Positions 31,155-40,880 of a DNA stretch of 64,000 bases are shown piece by piece. How positions within the stretch are numbered: the first letter of the stretch is position 1; each line of letters begins with the position of its first letter. A model generated the notes under the pieces. That model saw nothing but the letters and a program-made list of their open reading frames with translations. It did no database searches and was not told the origin of the DNA. The stretch spans positions 26,322,363 to 26,386,362 of the forward strand of contig CM059194.1 in the NCBI GenBank assembly GCA_030323885.1, in the 5' to 3' direction. The DNA is from Branchipolynoe longqiensis. Taxonomy: Eukaryota; Annelida; Polychaeta; Phyllodocida; Polynoidae. The position numbers were made by a program, and so were the translations under genes.

Positions 31155-33000
31155 AGACGAGGACGACTCATCTGGCTACGACTTGGCCATCGGATCGATT
31201 TCTGAAGACCCCGAGGAGGAGCCGCATCTGTGGTTCAAGGAGTTACCAGTGCAGGATCAGAAGATTCAGTTCAAATTGGACACCGGCTCAGAAGCCAAGT
31301 TAATTCCGAGACGTATATATGACAAACTGGTAGGGACCGAACTCACACCTACCAGGTGCCACCTAGTGACTTACGCAGGACACCGCATATCTCCGGAAGG
31401 GGAAACTATGATTGACATCAAGGAAAAGGCGTTCAAGTTCCAAGTGACAAGAACCGGAAGTCCCATCCTAGGGAAAGACGCGTGCGTCGCGTTGGGAATA
31501 ATCACGAGGGTGGATACCGTCAGCAGCCATGACATCAAGAGGAACACAGAAGAATACGCCAAGAAAGTGGTAAACGACTATGATGTTGTATTCACAGGGT
31601 CAGGGAAAATCAAAGCAAATGCAACCATTCACATTGATCCATCTGTCACCCCTGTAGTAGACCTTCCCCGACGTATACCTCATGCCATAATGTCAGACGT
31701 GCAAACTGAGCTAGATAGAATGATCAAAATGGGTGTTATCGTTCAACAACATGAGCCCACTCCATGGGTCAATTCGGTGATGATCGTTAAGAAGCCACAG
31801 AAGATACGCATCTGTTTGGACCCGACCAAACTGACTAAGGCGGTGTTAAGGGGCCCTTATCCAATTAAAACAGTTGAAGAGGTGGTAGTGAAAACCGGTG
31901 GGGATAGATATTTCAGTGTATTAGACTCAAATAGCGGATACTGGGAGGTGGAGCTGGATGAGCCCAGTTCGTTTCTTTGTACATTTAACACACCGTGGGG
32001 GGTGTTTTCGATATACCCGGCTGACTTTCGGTATTAAGACGGCCAGGGATATCTTCATTGAAGAGATGAGCAGAATACTGAAAGATCTGCCAGATGACAT
32101 ACTTGTATATGGTTCGAATTTAGAAGAGCACAATGTCAGACTCGAGTCAATGTTAAAGAGAGCGAAAGATGTGAACCTAAAACTAAACCAAAAAAAATCT
32201 CACATTTGCAAGACTGGGGTTCCGTATTTGGGACATTTGTTAACACAAAACGGGTTAAAACCAAACCCTCAATGGGTCCAAGCCATTATAGATCTAGTGA
32301 CCCCAGAAGACAAACCGGCAGTCCAGAGGTTCTTGGGAATGATTGGGTATGTGGGAAAATTCATTCCACACTTCTCGGAAATCGCAAAACCCCTGCGCAT
32401 CTTATTGACGAAAGAAGTCGCTTGGCACTGGAGGGAGGAATAGGAAATTGCATTCGACAAGTTAAAGAGCCTGCTAGTCGAAGCCCCAGTCTTGCAATAT
32501 TTTGATGTACGTAAAGCAGTGATGATTCAGGTAGATGCATCCAAATCAGGTCTAGGGGCCACAATTTTTCAAGATAAATGCCCAGTAGCCATGGCATCAA
32601 AAGCATTGAACAGCGCGCAGGAGAGTTATGCGGTAATCGAGAAGGAAATGTTGGCGATCTGTTTTGGCTCTATCAAGTTTCACAAATACATATTCGGGAG
32701 AGAGGTTACAGTCGAGACAGATCACAAGCCGTTAGTCAGTATCATGACCAAACCACTGCATAAACTCACTGCCCGCATACAGCGCATGCGAATGCGCCTT
32801 CAAAATTATAACCTGAATGTGGTTTATATTAAAGGCACTGAAATGCATTTAGCTGATGCCCTGTCTCGCGCACACTCAGATAATACAACGCCGAATGACC
32901 TCTTTAACAAACAAATCTCTATTGCAGTGATAGAGTACGTGGATGCTGATCTACAGCGGCTAGTGCAAGAAACTGAGAACGACGCCACTCTCCAATAGGT
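31155..33000 (+). pseudogene. Gypsy protease, reverse transcriptase and RNase H, broken
   Basis: The aspartic protease has its DTGS near 31,279-31,290. RT follows: LPRRIPHA (31,663), the FSVLDSNSGYW motif (31,912), then a change of frame near 31,990-32,035, and PDDILVYG (about 32,091), where the residues just before the catalytic Asp pair look shortened. Connection and RNase H follow (VDASKSGLGA, 32,531; ETDHKPL, 32,715). In-frame TAG codons stand at 32,441 and 32,996. The parts either side of the breaks remain well conserved, so the copy is not old, but it cannot make active enzyme as it stands. Confidence 0.85.
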
Positions 33001-33067
33001 TATAAAATATACTAAAGAAGGGTAGCCACAATCAAAACACACAACACATGCAGACACGATACCGTAC

Positions 33068-34201
33068 ATGACATTCAAAGACGATTTCTCTGTTCAACAG
33101 AATCTACTAATGAAAGGTGATCGAATCACAGTCCCAACATCAATGAGGAGTGAAATGTTAGACAGGGTACACGAAGCGCACCTTGGTATTGTTAAAAGTA
33201 AGCAAATCGTACGCAATTTCCTATTCTGGCCAGGTGTGAGTAAACAAATCAAGGATAAAGTGTCCCGATGGCCTACATGTCAAGAATGTCGCAACACCCC
33301 TCATTCTGAACCACTAATAAGCCATCGAATAATTGACGCAGCATTCCGAAAAGTAGGAGTGGATCTATTTGAGTATCAAAACGAGCAGTACCTCGTCGTA
33401 GTCGACTATTACTCAAAGTATCCCGAGATTGCCAGTACATCTTGCACAGCGATCATTGCTCGAATAAAAGAAATATTCTGTAGGCACGGTATACCTGAGG
33501 TGGTTGTCTCTGATAACGGTCCCCAGTTTTCGAGTTTCGAATACAAAAACTTTGCAGAAAAGTATAGTTTCAAACCCGTGTATTCTGGTCCGATGTACCC
33601 GCGCAGTAATGGGGAGGCAGAGCGAACAGGACAGACCATGAAACAGCTGATAAAAAAAACACACGCAGATGGCAATGACGTAAACCTAGCATTACTCATA
33701 TATAGAAACACATCACTGTCAGACATGGCCGCATCGCCGGCCCAACTGCTTATGAGTAGAACGTTAAGATTCACAATCCCAACAACACGAGTGAACTTAG
33801 AACCACAAGTAATGAAAACAAGAAAGGTGCAAATCGCCAGTGCACAAAAGAAACAAAGGCACTACCATGACAAGCGAGCCGGAAAACAACACCCAATACT
33901 ACAAGTAGGTGACAAAGTCCGATATCGAACACACAAACACAAATGGGCCATTGGCAGAGTAACAGAAAGAAATGTACAAACTAACAGAGATTATAAAATT
34001 GTGAACGAGAAGAGCAAGGTATTCAGACGTAACAGAACACAGATGTTCAAGATAAAGGAAGAGCCACAAGTGGCAGCAAACAACACAACCAGAACACCGA
34101 CACAAACTATCGCACCAAAACAAAAACACGCATTGAATCCAACACATTACGTAACCAGGTCGGGTTGCACTAGCCACCCCATAGCACGATTGGGGTGCTA
34201 G
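33068..34201 (+). CDS. Gypsy integrase
   Basis: A 377-residue frame, continuous with the RT/RNase H frame but cut off from it by stops at 32,996 and 33,023. It holds the HHCC zinc-binding motif (H..H...C..C, residues 35-73), the DDE catalytic core with Asp in GVDLFEY (about 98), SDNGPQFSS (about 153) and the Glu in SNGEAER (about 190), and a basic C-terminal domain (VGDKVRYRTHKHKWAIGRV, about 280-300). It inserts the cDNA ends into the genome. The ORF is intact; the first Met may be a Pol-internal residue, since integrase is normally cut out of a polyprotein. Confidence 0.85.
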   Translation: MTFKDDFSVQQNLLMKGDRITVPTSMRSEMLDRVHEAHLGIVKSKQIVRNFLFWPGVSKQIKDKVSRWPTCQECRNTPHSEPLISHRIIDAAFRKVGVDLFEYQNEQYLVVVDYYSKYPEIASTSCTAIIARIKEIFCRHGIPEVVVSDNGPQFSSFEYKNFAEKYSFKPVYSGPMYPRSNGEAERTGQTMKQLIKKTHADGNDVNLALLIYRNTSLSDMAASPAQLLMSRTLRFTIPTTRVNLEPQVMKTRKVQIASAQKKQRHYHDKRAGKQHPILQVGDKVRYRTHKHKWAIGRVTERNVQTNRDYKIVNEKSKVFRRNRTQMFKIKEEPQVAANNTTRTPTQTIAPKQKHALNPTHYVTRSGCTSHPIARLGC

Positions 34202-34774
34202 CAAGCAATCATGCTGGCACTCACTTGTTGAGAGTGATATAAACACCTACACGATGTTAAATAAGTGTAAGTGATTACGCAACAGTGATCAACGGTTATA
34301 TGGGACATAACTGATATAAACTATACACATACTGAGCATGTATAAACATTGTAGGATATCGGTGATTATTGTTATTGTTATTATTATTATTATGATTGTT
34401 ATTATTATTGTTGTTGTAATCAGGGACCGTTAAAAATGTGATTCTCGTATTGATTGCAGGTGTGACATGTGAGTATTATTCAATTGTAAATCCTGCTGTG
34501 TAATTAATCGAGCTTATAGGTGCCACAACATGAACGACCCATCAATGTATTGATTGTTGTATTGTAAATGAGATGTGATGCGTGGATATTCCAGGTGAAA
34601 CATATCCACGGATATAGATAAGAACACGGCATCGCAGAGACATAAATGAACATTATGTATGTTCAAGGAACACAGCTATGTCTAGGTGTCTTCATGGGAT
34701 GCTCAAACAAATAGACACAAACAGAACTTTAAGTATGATGCATATTGTTGACTGCTTTTGTAAAAGGGGGAAGA

Positions 34775-35446
34775 TGTAAGGTATGTGTACCAGGAATGCC
34801 ACCTAGTGTGAGGCATACCGAGAGGTCAAGTGACGTGGGGAGCGTGTGATGACGGTACCTCAATAAAGCCAGTCGTCTCTCGTGTTGTGCACATCTGTTA
34901 TACCCCAGTCACACGAGAGCCAGCGTTCGCCGCCAACCTCCCTACGCCCAAAAGGACGCCAACCACCCAGCATGCCATTCGATACACTGATTCAAATATG
35001 TTGTAGGCGCCATGTCGGCGCCATGTCGGCGCCATGTCGGCGCCAGGTCGGCGCCGACCACATGGTGACTGCAGCAGGATCAATGGCAATTCGCCAACTC
35101 AGGGCGGCACCAGGGCGGTGCCAGGGCGGCGCCAGGCCGGCGCCAGGGCGGCGCCAGGGCAGCGCCAGGGTGGCGCCAGGGCGGCGCCAGGGCGGCGCCA
35201 GGGCGGCGCCAGGGCGCCAACCATTTTGAATGGCGCCGCCGGAACAGGGCGCAAGAAGGTTGCACGTGCAGCAGCAGCAACCTCCTTGCGCCCAAAATTT
35301 CCGAAATGGGCCCCGGGAGGGTGGCGATTTCGTGGCGCCAGGACTCAATGAGGGCGTAAGGAGGGCGCAAGGAGGAGGTTTTGACGTCGCGAATCGATCG
35401 TTAGCGAACGCAGGCCTCGTGTGACTGGGGTATAACGTACATTACA
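34775..35446 (+). repeat. Gypsy 3' LTR interrupted by MITE B
   Basis: LTR sequence is 34,775-34,902 and 35,431-35,446. With the MITE removed it matches the 5' LTR apart from a few changes and a short insertion ('caggaatgccacctag' versus 'cacgtag'). Confidence 0.85.
34903..35430. mobile_element. MITE, CCCCAGTCACAC family (copy B), inside the Gypsy 3' LTR
   Basis: 528 bp with ends CCCCAGTCACACGAGAGCC and, reverse complemented, CCCCAGTCACACGAGGCCTG. TATA lies on each side (34,899-34,902; 35,431-35,434), so the target duplication is TATA or TA. The centre (35,098-35,218) is an 11-bp array of GCGCCAGGGCG, which gives chance frames on both strands. It is inverted relative to MITE copy A around it. 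Confidence 0.85.
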
Positions 35447-35800
35447 GTCGGTGCCAGAGCGCCATCCCGGCGCCCTCTTGGCGCCGACCCGGTGCCCTCT
35501 TGGTGCCGACCCGGCGCTGCCATGCCGCCGACCTGCCGCCGACCTGGTGCTGACCACGGTTTAGAATCAATGTATCGAGTGGGACGCTGGGTGGTTGGCA
35601 ACCTTTTGGTTGGCGGCGAACGCAGCTTCTCGTGTGACTGGGGTAGACTACAGCTTGTGACCACTTTGCGACCAAAAGCCGGCGACCTCATTGCGAATGA
35701 AGCACAAAAAGGCAGGACAAACAATGGTTGGTGATCGGTGGGCGACCAGTTGGCGACTGGGCAGCGACTGGTTTGGTCGGAAAGAGGTTTGTTTATTTTG

Positions 35801-35900
35801 CCCCAGTCACACGACGGCCTGCGTTCGCTTACGGTCACTTGGCGACCAAAATCCTGCGAGCTCATTGCGACAAAAATGAAACAATTTGCTACAAACTATT
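35801..35900 (+). mobile_element. MITE, CCCCAGTCACAC family, one-ended fragment
   Basis: Starts CCCCAGTCACACGACGGCC at 35,801 and goes on with GCGTTCGCTTACGG, as in MITE copy A. No matching right end follows. 35,644-35,800 between the two ends is rich in GCGACC words like MITE C. Confidence 0.6.
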
Positions 35901-35937
35901 AAAGCCTTGGTTTGCGTCCGTTCGGCGACCGTTGGTT

Positions 35938-36262
35938 GATTGGTTGTTGGAATTTTATGTCCGGGTAACACCTAAGGTCATATCAGTATGGGTAGGCCCT
36001 ACTGATTTGTGACAGTGTACACCAATGGTGTTACACCACTGGGAAATCAGACCGACAGCACCAGGACCAAATATCCAACTCAGTCACATTATCCTGACAC
36101 TGAGCTAACCAGTCCTTGCCCTATCCTATTAATGCAGGACCAATCTAGGAAGCAACAAGTATCAACTTTGTAGGTCATTGGTTTGACTCGACCGGGAATT
36201 GAACTTCTGATCTCCCGCACGGGAGGCCTGCACTCTACCAATACGGCCACCGCTCCCGGTAT
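35938..36262 (-). mobile_element. tRNA-derived SINE, family A (full length)
   Basis: Minus strand: a tRNA-like head ending near 36,262 (gagcggtggccgtattgg), the shared body, and a tail near 35,940-35,975 matching 'gttggaattttatgtccgg'. Box B is partly decayed (ggttcaattcc type). Confidence 0.8.
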
Positions 36263-36689
36263 TGTGTAGAGAAAAGATTCACACCATGCTGACAGTAGGG
36301 GTGAAAAACAATCCTATATAAAAGCTGGCGAAGAATTTTGACATGGTGGGAAAATGAACCGAGCTGATAAATTCTTAATTGAAGAAGCACAATATATTCT
36401 TTATGTACATCTTCATATTTACCTGCTACTTTTGAGTTGGAAAATATAGTAAAACATATACTTTAAAGTTTAATGCAATTTAAAAGTGAAATCGACGGCG
36501 TTTTATCGCCGCCATCTTGTCTTTTTGCATTCTCTCTCATTTCACCAACTCAGTGCCGATATAAGTAGCCATTTGATATTGGAGCCAGGGATTCTACTTC
36601 AAGTTCCATACTAAAGCTATTTTTGCCCGTATTTAGACTACGCTGTCGTTCACCCCTGTACTGTAAATATGGGGTGAATCTTCTATCCA

Positions 36690-37312
36690 GGTATTGTGTA
36701 GAGTGCGGGTCTCACATGCGGGAGATCAGGAGTTTGGTTCCCGGTCGAGTCAAACCAATGACTTATAAAACTGATACTTCTCACTTGCTAGCCAGGTGCT
36801 CAGCATTATTAGGATAGGGCAAGGACCAGTTGACCCAGAGTCAGGATAATGTGACCGAGTGGGATATTGGGTCATGGTGCTGGCAACCTGATTTCCCAGT
36901 GGTACAGCACTATAAAATTGCCTTGAGTATGCACTGTGGTGTTCTCTGTGGCGGAGTGGTTAGAGTGTCTGACTTTTTTTCTAGGTCGGACTCGTAATCT
37001 GAAGGTCGGCGGTTCGATTCCCCGTGCCCCCATCTCTGCCAATTTGGATTTCCGCCGCTGTGTATAACTTACAGCGACATCAAAGGCCAGTTGCTCTCAT
37101 ACCATGTCTATGTGGTGTGGGAGGTTAAAAATCCCTTGGGTCGGTAAAAGTGTAGGCTCGGGCTTTCTATCGACAAACTGTCTAATGGTGAAAACAAGCC
37201 TATTCAGGCTTATCCATGATAGGCAGTATAAATCTTCAACAACAACTGTCACAAGTCGGTAACCATCCTGATATGACCTTGGATGTTGCCAGGATATAAA
37301 ATTCTAACAACC
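36690..37312 (+). mobile_element. SINE family A, interrupted by SINE family B
   Basis: Head and body are 36,690-36,937; the tail resumes at 37,245 (actgtcacaagtcggt) and ends near 37,312 after 'gttgccaggatataaaattc'. Removing 36,938-37,244 plus one ACTGT restores the sequence found in other family A copies. Confidence 0.8.
36938..37244 (+). mobile_element. tRNA-derived SINE, family B, nested
   Basis: 307 bp flanked by ACTGT (36,933-36,937 and 37,245-37,249). Box A is TGGCGGAGTGG (about 36,949) and box B GGTTCGATTCC (about 37,010); the head resembles a tRNA with a lengthened loop. The 3' part (gaaaacaagcctattcagg, then gcttatcc, then cagtataaat) matches the 3' end of the LINE ending near 39,735. 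It ends in (CAA)n. I see no other full family B copy here. Confidence 0.8.
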
Positions 37313-37734
37313 AACCAAATGTGAAATACAATTCCATTCTACTAATAGAGCCGGCTCTATAAGTATAACCTATATGCAGTGAAATGCGCTCCAAACCACA
37401 GAAACAGAAAATACAAAACTACAGGGAAGTAGAATAGAATGATGTTGTGCTAGAGTGAAAATGGAAAAATTTGCATATTGGCATCATGCTCAAGCGTTTT
37501 TTCAAACTTTTTTGTAAGCAAAAAAATCTTGTTTGAATTTGTTGTGTGTATTATGCATGTGTCTTAACACGATGTTATAAATGGATGTTACATGCTTAAA
37601 TTTAACGGCTTTAAAATTTGTATAAGATCAACAACAAGAAGTGAAATTATTTGTCAGCATTAAAAAGAACATGTACGAAAGAATATGATTTAACAATTTT
37701 TCATGAAGACCATCTAAGTTAAATTATACCAAGA

Positions 37735-37865
37735 TCGGGATGACCGGGTGAGTTTGGTGCTCACTTCTGGAGTGGCAGGTTGCGGGTTTCGAAACCAAGT
37801 CGAGTCAAACCAATGATTTCAAAATGGGTACTTATCACTATCTAGCCTGGCACTTGGTAAGCCTA
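37735..37865 (+). mobile_element. SINE family A fragment (head)
   Basis: 'gggatgaccgggtgagttt', box B-like 'gcgggtttcgaaacc' and 'gtcaaaccaatgatt' match the family A head and body; truncated near 37,865. Confidence 0.65.
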
Positions 37866-38021
37866 CTACATCAAAGACCCTATAACGCTAAGACAGCCTA
37901 CTCCCTATCTCTCCCATGGTAATGTAAATTTCGCAGTGCCACCTTCTGGTGGGTTTGATCAGCCCGGCTGCTGGTTGGTGTTTCACATGTAAACACATAC
38001 AATTATATTATACATGATATA

Positions 38022-39745
38022 GGTAAGTAGGCAACGATCACCCCCATTCACAAAAGTGGAGACAAACAAAATATGGGAAACTACAGGCCAATATCAATTC
38101 TTCAAACCCCAGGCAAGCTCATTGAAAAAGTGTTACATAGACACATAAATGAACACCTGGAAAAAAACGATATACTAAACGAAAGACAAGGGGGCTTCAG
38201 GAAACTGCACTCCACATCAAAAACAATAGCTAATCTAACAAATGCCATACTGGCATCAATGAACCAAAAACTATTAGTTGGAGCAGCCTTCATTGACTTC
38301 AGCAAAGCATTTGACACAGTAGACCATAAAATACTACTGGAAAAACTAAAAACCATTGGCATAAAATCCAACACTATGGATTGGATAAAATGCTACCTGA
38401 GCAACAGGCAACAGAAAACAAAAATAAACAATATACTATCAGACAAGCAACCTGTCACATGTGGTGTACCCCAAGGGTCAGTGTCAGGGCCATTACTCTT
38501 TATAATCTATATAAACGATCTAGAAAAATGGTTGCAAACTGAATGCCTCCAACTATATGCAGATGACACAGTCATATACGCAAATGGCACCACAGAAGAG
38601 GAGGTAATAACTAAACTAAATAAACTCCTACTAAAACTAGATGAGTGGTGTGAGTCCAACAAAATAACCATCAACACAAGCAAATCAAAAACAGTACTCT
38701 TCTCGCATAAACAAATGCCAGAAAGAAAACTACACTGTAAGTTAGGAAACCAAACATTAGAAAATGTAGACCATTACAAATACCTAGGCCTTGAGTTGGA
38801 CAGCCAACTAAACTACAGCCTATGTATAAATAAAATTATCCAGAAAGTAAACCATAAACTGTGGCTATTTGCAAAGCTAAGAGACTACATGACACAAGAA
38901 ATGTCAATAAAAATCTTCAAGGTCATGGTGCTCCCCTATTTTGACTATGGAGATGTAACCTACGAGAAAAGAACTACTAAAAACACTGCAAATACTGCAG
39001 AACAGAGCCCTACAAATCTGTCTAAGAGTAGATAAGCTGCACCCCACCTATGACATACACAAAAGAACCAAGTGAAATTACTAGAAAATAGGAGAATAAT
39101 TCACTTGAAAACATTAGCATATAGCTATAGTCAAAACAATAAACTCCTAACAAAACCACAAAGGGCTTCTAGAGCAAATAATGTGCCACTACTAAAGCAG
39201 ACAAGAAGTAAAATAAAAGTTCATGAGAGAAGCATGCTGGAAATGGCTACCAAGGTGTGGAATGCCCAAATGGTACAGGAACGACAAATTCCTGACCTAA
39301 AAACTTACAAAAAATATCTGTGCAAAATAAGGCTAGGAAACCCCCACTAAGCTGCACTGAAAAGGGGCATGTGATATGTCACGGCCCACCAGCGGGACGC
39401 CCAACGGAAGGTAACCATGTCAAAAGTAGCCAGATAACACACCACACAGCTACGTACAAGCCTATGATATGTAAAAAGGAGTCGGCTAGTATAGTAATAA
39501 GAGTAGAACAAAATAAAATACATATATGCCAAGAAAATCCAAAAGAACTAACATAGGCTACTAACCATACCAACCAACTATCTATCTGCTACTGAAATGC
39601 AGGCAATCAAATTACTTATCAGCACTACTGTGTGGTAAGATAACACCAACACTACAACTGGCCAGCATTGAAAACAAGCCTGGGTACCCGGGCTTATATG
39701 CTATTCACAGTATAAATACAGCCTCAATAAAAAAAAAAGATAAAA
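38022..39745 (+). mobile_element. LINE (Jockey/CR1/L2-like group), 5' truncated
   Basis: A non-LTR retrotransposon starting within RT (no endonuclease domain) and ending in an A-rich tail (39,728-39,745). The 3' UTR holds 'gaaaacaagcctgggtacc', 'gggcttatat' and 'cagtataaat', a tail shared with SINE B. Flanking words are inverted with respect to each other ('caaagaccctataac.ctaagac' at 37,870 and 39,985), suggesting it landed inside another element. Confidence 0.85.
38030..39349 (+). pseudogene. LINE reverse transcriptase, broken
   Basis: The longest frame (38,073-39,035) holds NYRPIS, the FIDFSKAFDTVDH motif, GVPQGSVSGPLLF, and the catalytic LYADDTVIYA (about 38,554-38,583), followed by the thumb. 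The frame is already open at 38,022, so its start is the truncation point. A one-base shift near 38,965 and another near 39,065 break the C-terminal part, which continues to 39,349 in two other frames (ALQICLRVDKLHPTYD; LLENRRIIHLKTLA). RT would have primed on nicked target DNA; this copy is dead. Confidence 0.85.
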
Positions 39746-39796
39746 AAACGAAAAAAAGTATGAATACATATCAATATGTAATTGCTATGAACAAAT

Positions 39797-39838
39797 ATGC
39801 ATCATCATCAGCATCATCATCATCATCACCATCATCGC
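39797..39838 (+). repeat. (CAT)n microsatellite
   Basis: An interrupted CAT trinucleotide run, 'catcatcatcagcatcatc' onwards. Confidence 0.85.
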
Positions 39839-40129
39839 ACATCTTTCACATTCATATACACATTTATACATATAATATAGCAACTGTGTAATCAAGAGAA
39901 CAGCCAGCACACCAGGTGGTGGGTTTGATCATTTTGATTACACAGTACAGGCTGAGTGAGCCGTCTTAGTGTTATAGGGTCTTTGACTACATGTACTATG
40001 ATAGGACCAAGAGTGGTGGAATGAGGTATTAAATACTTATTGCTGTCATCACGGAAGCCTATACAGTCCATTATTCTTGCATGCTAAAAGTATTTGAGTG
40101 TTTTTACTTCATATATAATTTTGTTAACC

Positions 40130-40880
40130 CTTTTAAAGCTGCATAGTCTGATGAAAATATCGAAGTTTCAAAACCCAAACAATCTTAGATACTAGTTCAA
40201 TTATTATACATTGTCACCACACAGAAGGGACTACTGAGGCAAATTGAAGTTGCATAGTCCGATGAAAACATGACATTTTCAAAACCAAAGCAATTTTCTC
40301 AATTTGATTCTACATATCTAACTTAGCCATTGATGCACTTATTAAACATTTGTCGCCACATAGAGGGGATTACTGAGGCAATTTAATAGAACCTGTTACT
40401 ACAGAAGGCTATGGTGTCAGAGTTTTGGCGTGCTTGCCAGAACTAATTTGACTAGTTGGCACTTCAAATATCTCAAAAGTTAGCCATCTAAAATAAAAGT
40501 TACTTCAAACTAAAGTAAGATAGATTATGATGATCAATCTTATATATTTATCTCAGAAAATGACAAAAATTCAAAACCATCGGACTACGCAACTTTAATA
40601 GAACATCTTCCTGTAGAAGGCTATGGTGTCAGAGTTTTGGCAAGCTAGCTAAAATTAATTTTGCATGGTTGCACTTCAAATATCTAAAAAGTTAAAGTAA
40701 GGTCAATTATGTAACGATCAACCTAATATATTTATCTCAGAGAAATGACAGAAACTCAAAACCATCGGACTATGCAACTTTAAATATAAGTTAATTTAAA
40801 GTATATTGTTGTGCACAACCTAATATGACAACCTCTGAAATATGGCAGAAACTCAAAACCATCGGACTATGCAATTTTGC
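40130..40880 (+). repeat. Dispersed repeat, family R1, tandem cluster
   Basis: Four or five partial units end in a version of TCGGACTATGCAACTTTA (near 40,148, 40,257, 40,583, 40,770 and 40,863). They carry 'gtgtcagagttttgg' at about 40,414 and 40,628. The same sequence lies inverted at 60-300. Confidence 0.7.

Larger units (their letters stand above)
30536..35446 (+). mobile_element. Ty3/Gypsy LTR retrotransposon, no env
   Basis: LTRs of 135 bp (30,536-30,670) and 34,775-35,446 (the latter enlarged by a MITE) bound the element, with a 5-bp target duplication GTCGG at 30,531-30,535 and 35,447-35,451. The primer-binding site starts TGGTGTCAAATAGG at 30,671 and the polypurine tract AAAAGGGGGAAGA ends at 34,774. 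Protease, RT, RNase H and integrase follow in the Ty3/Gypsy order. Gag lacks its C-terminal half, pol has a frameshift and stops, and 34,202-34,774 is non-coding, so this copy is defective. Confidence 0.9.
30200..35643. mobile_element. MITE, CCCCAGTCACAC family (copy A), split by a Gypsy element
   Basis: The left half (30,200-30,535) starts ACCAGTCACACGAGGCCTGC. The right half (35,447-35,643) ends, reverse complemented, CCCCAGTCACACGAGAAGC. Together about 530 bp, matching MITE copy B (528 bp) in length, ends and order of internal words (gcgaccgtt, TTTCGGAAATTTTGG, GGCGCC-rich centre). The Gypsy element between the halves is bounded by GTCGG duplications. Confidence 0.8.

Noticed and set aside
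34882..35424. Coding frames in the GGCGCC-rich region
   Set aside because: They lie inside MITE B and its 11-bp array, open on both strands.
36940..37030. Functional tRNA gene
   Set aside because: Box A and box B are present but the anticodon arm is distorted and the sequence continues into a SINE body with a target duplication.
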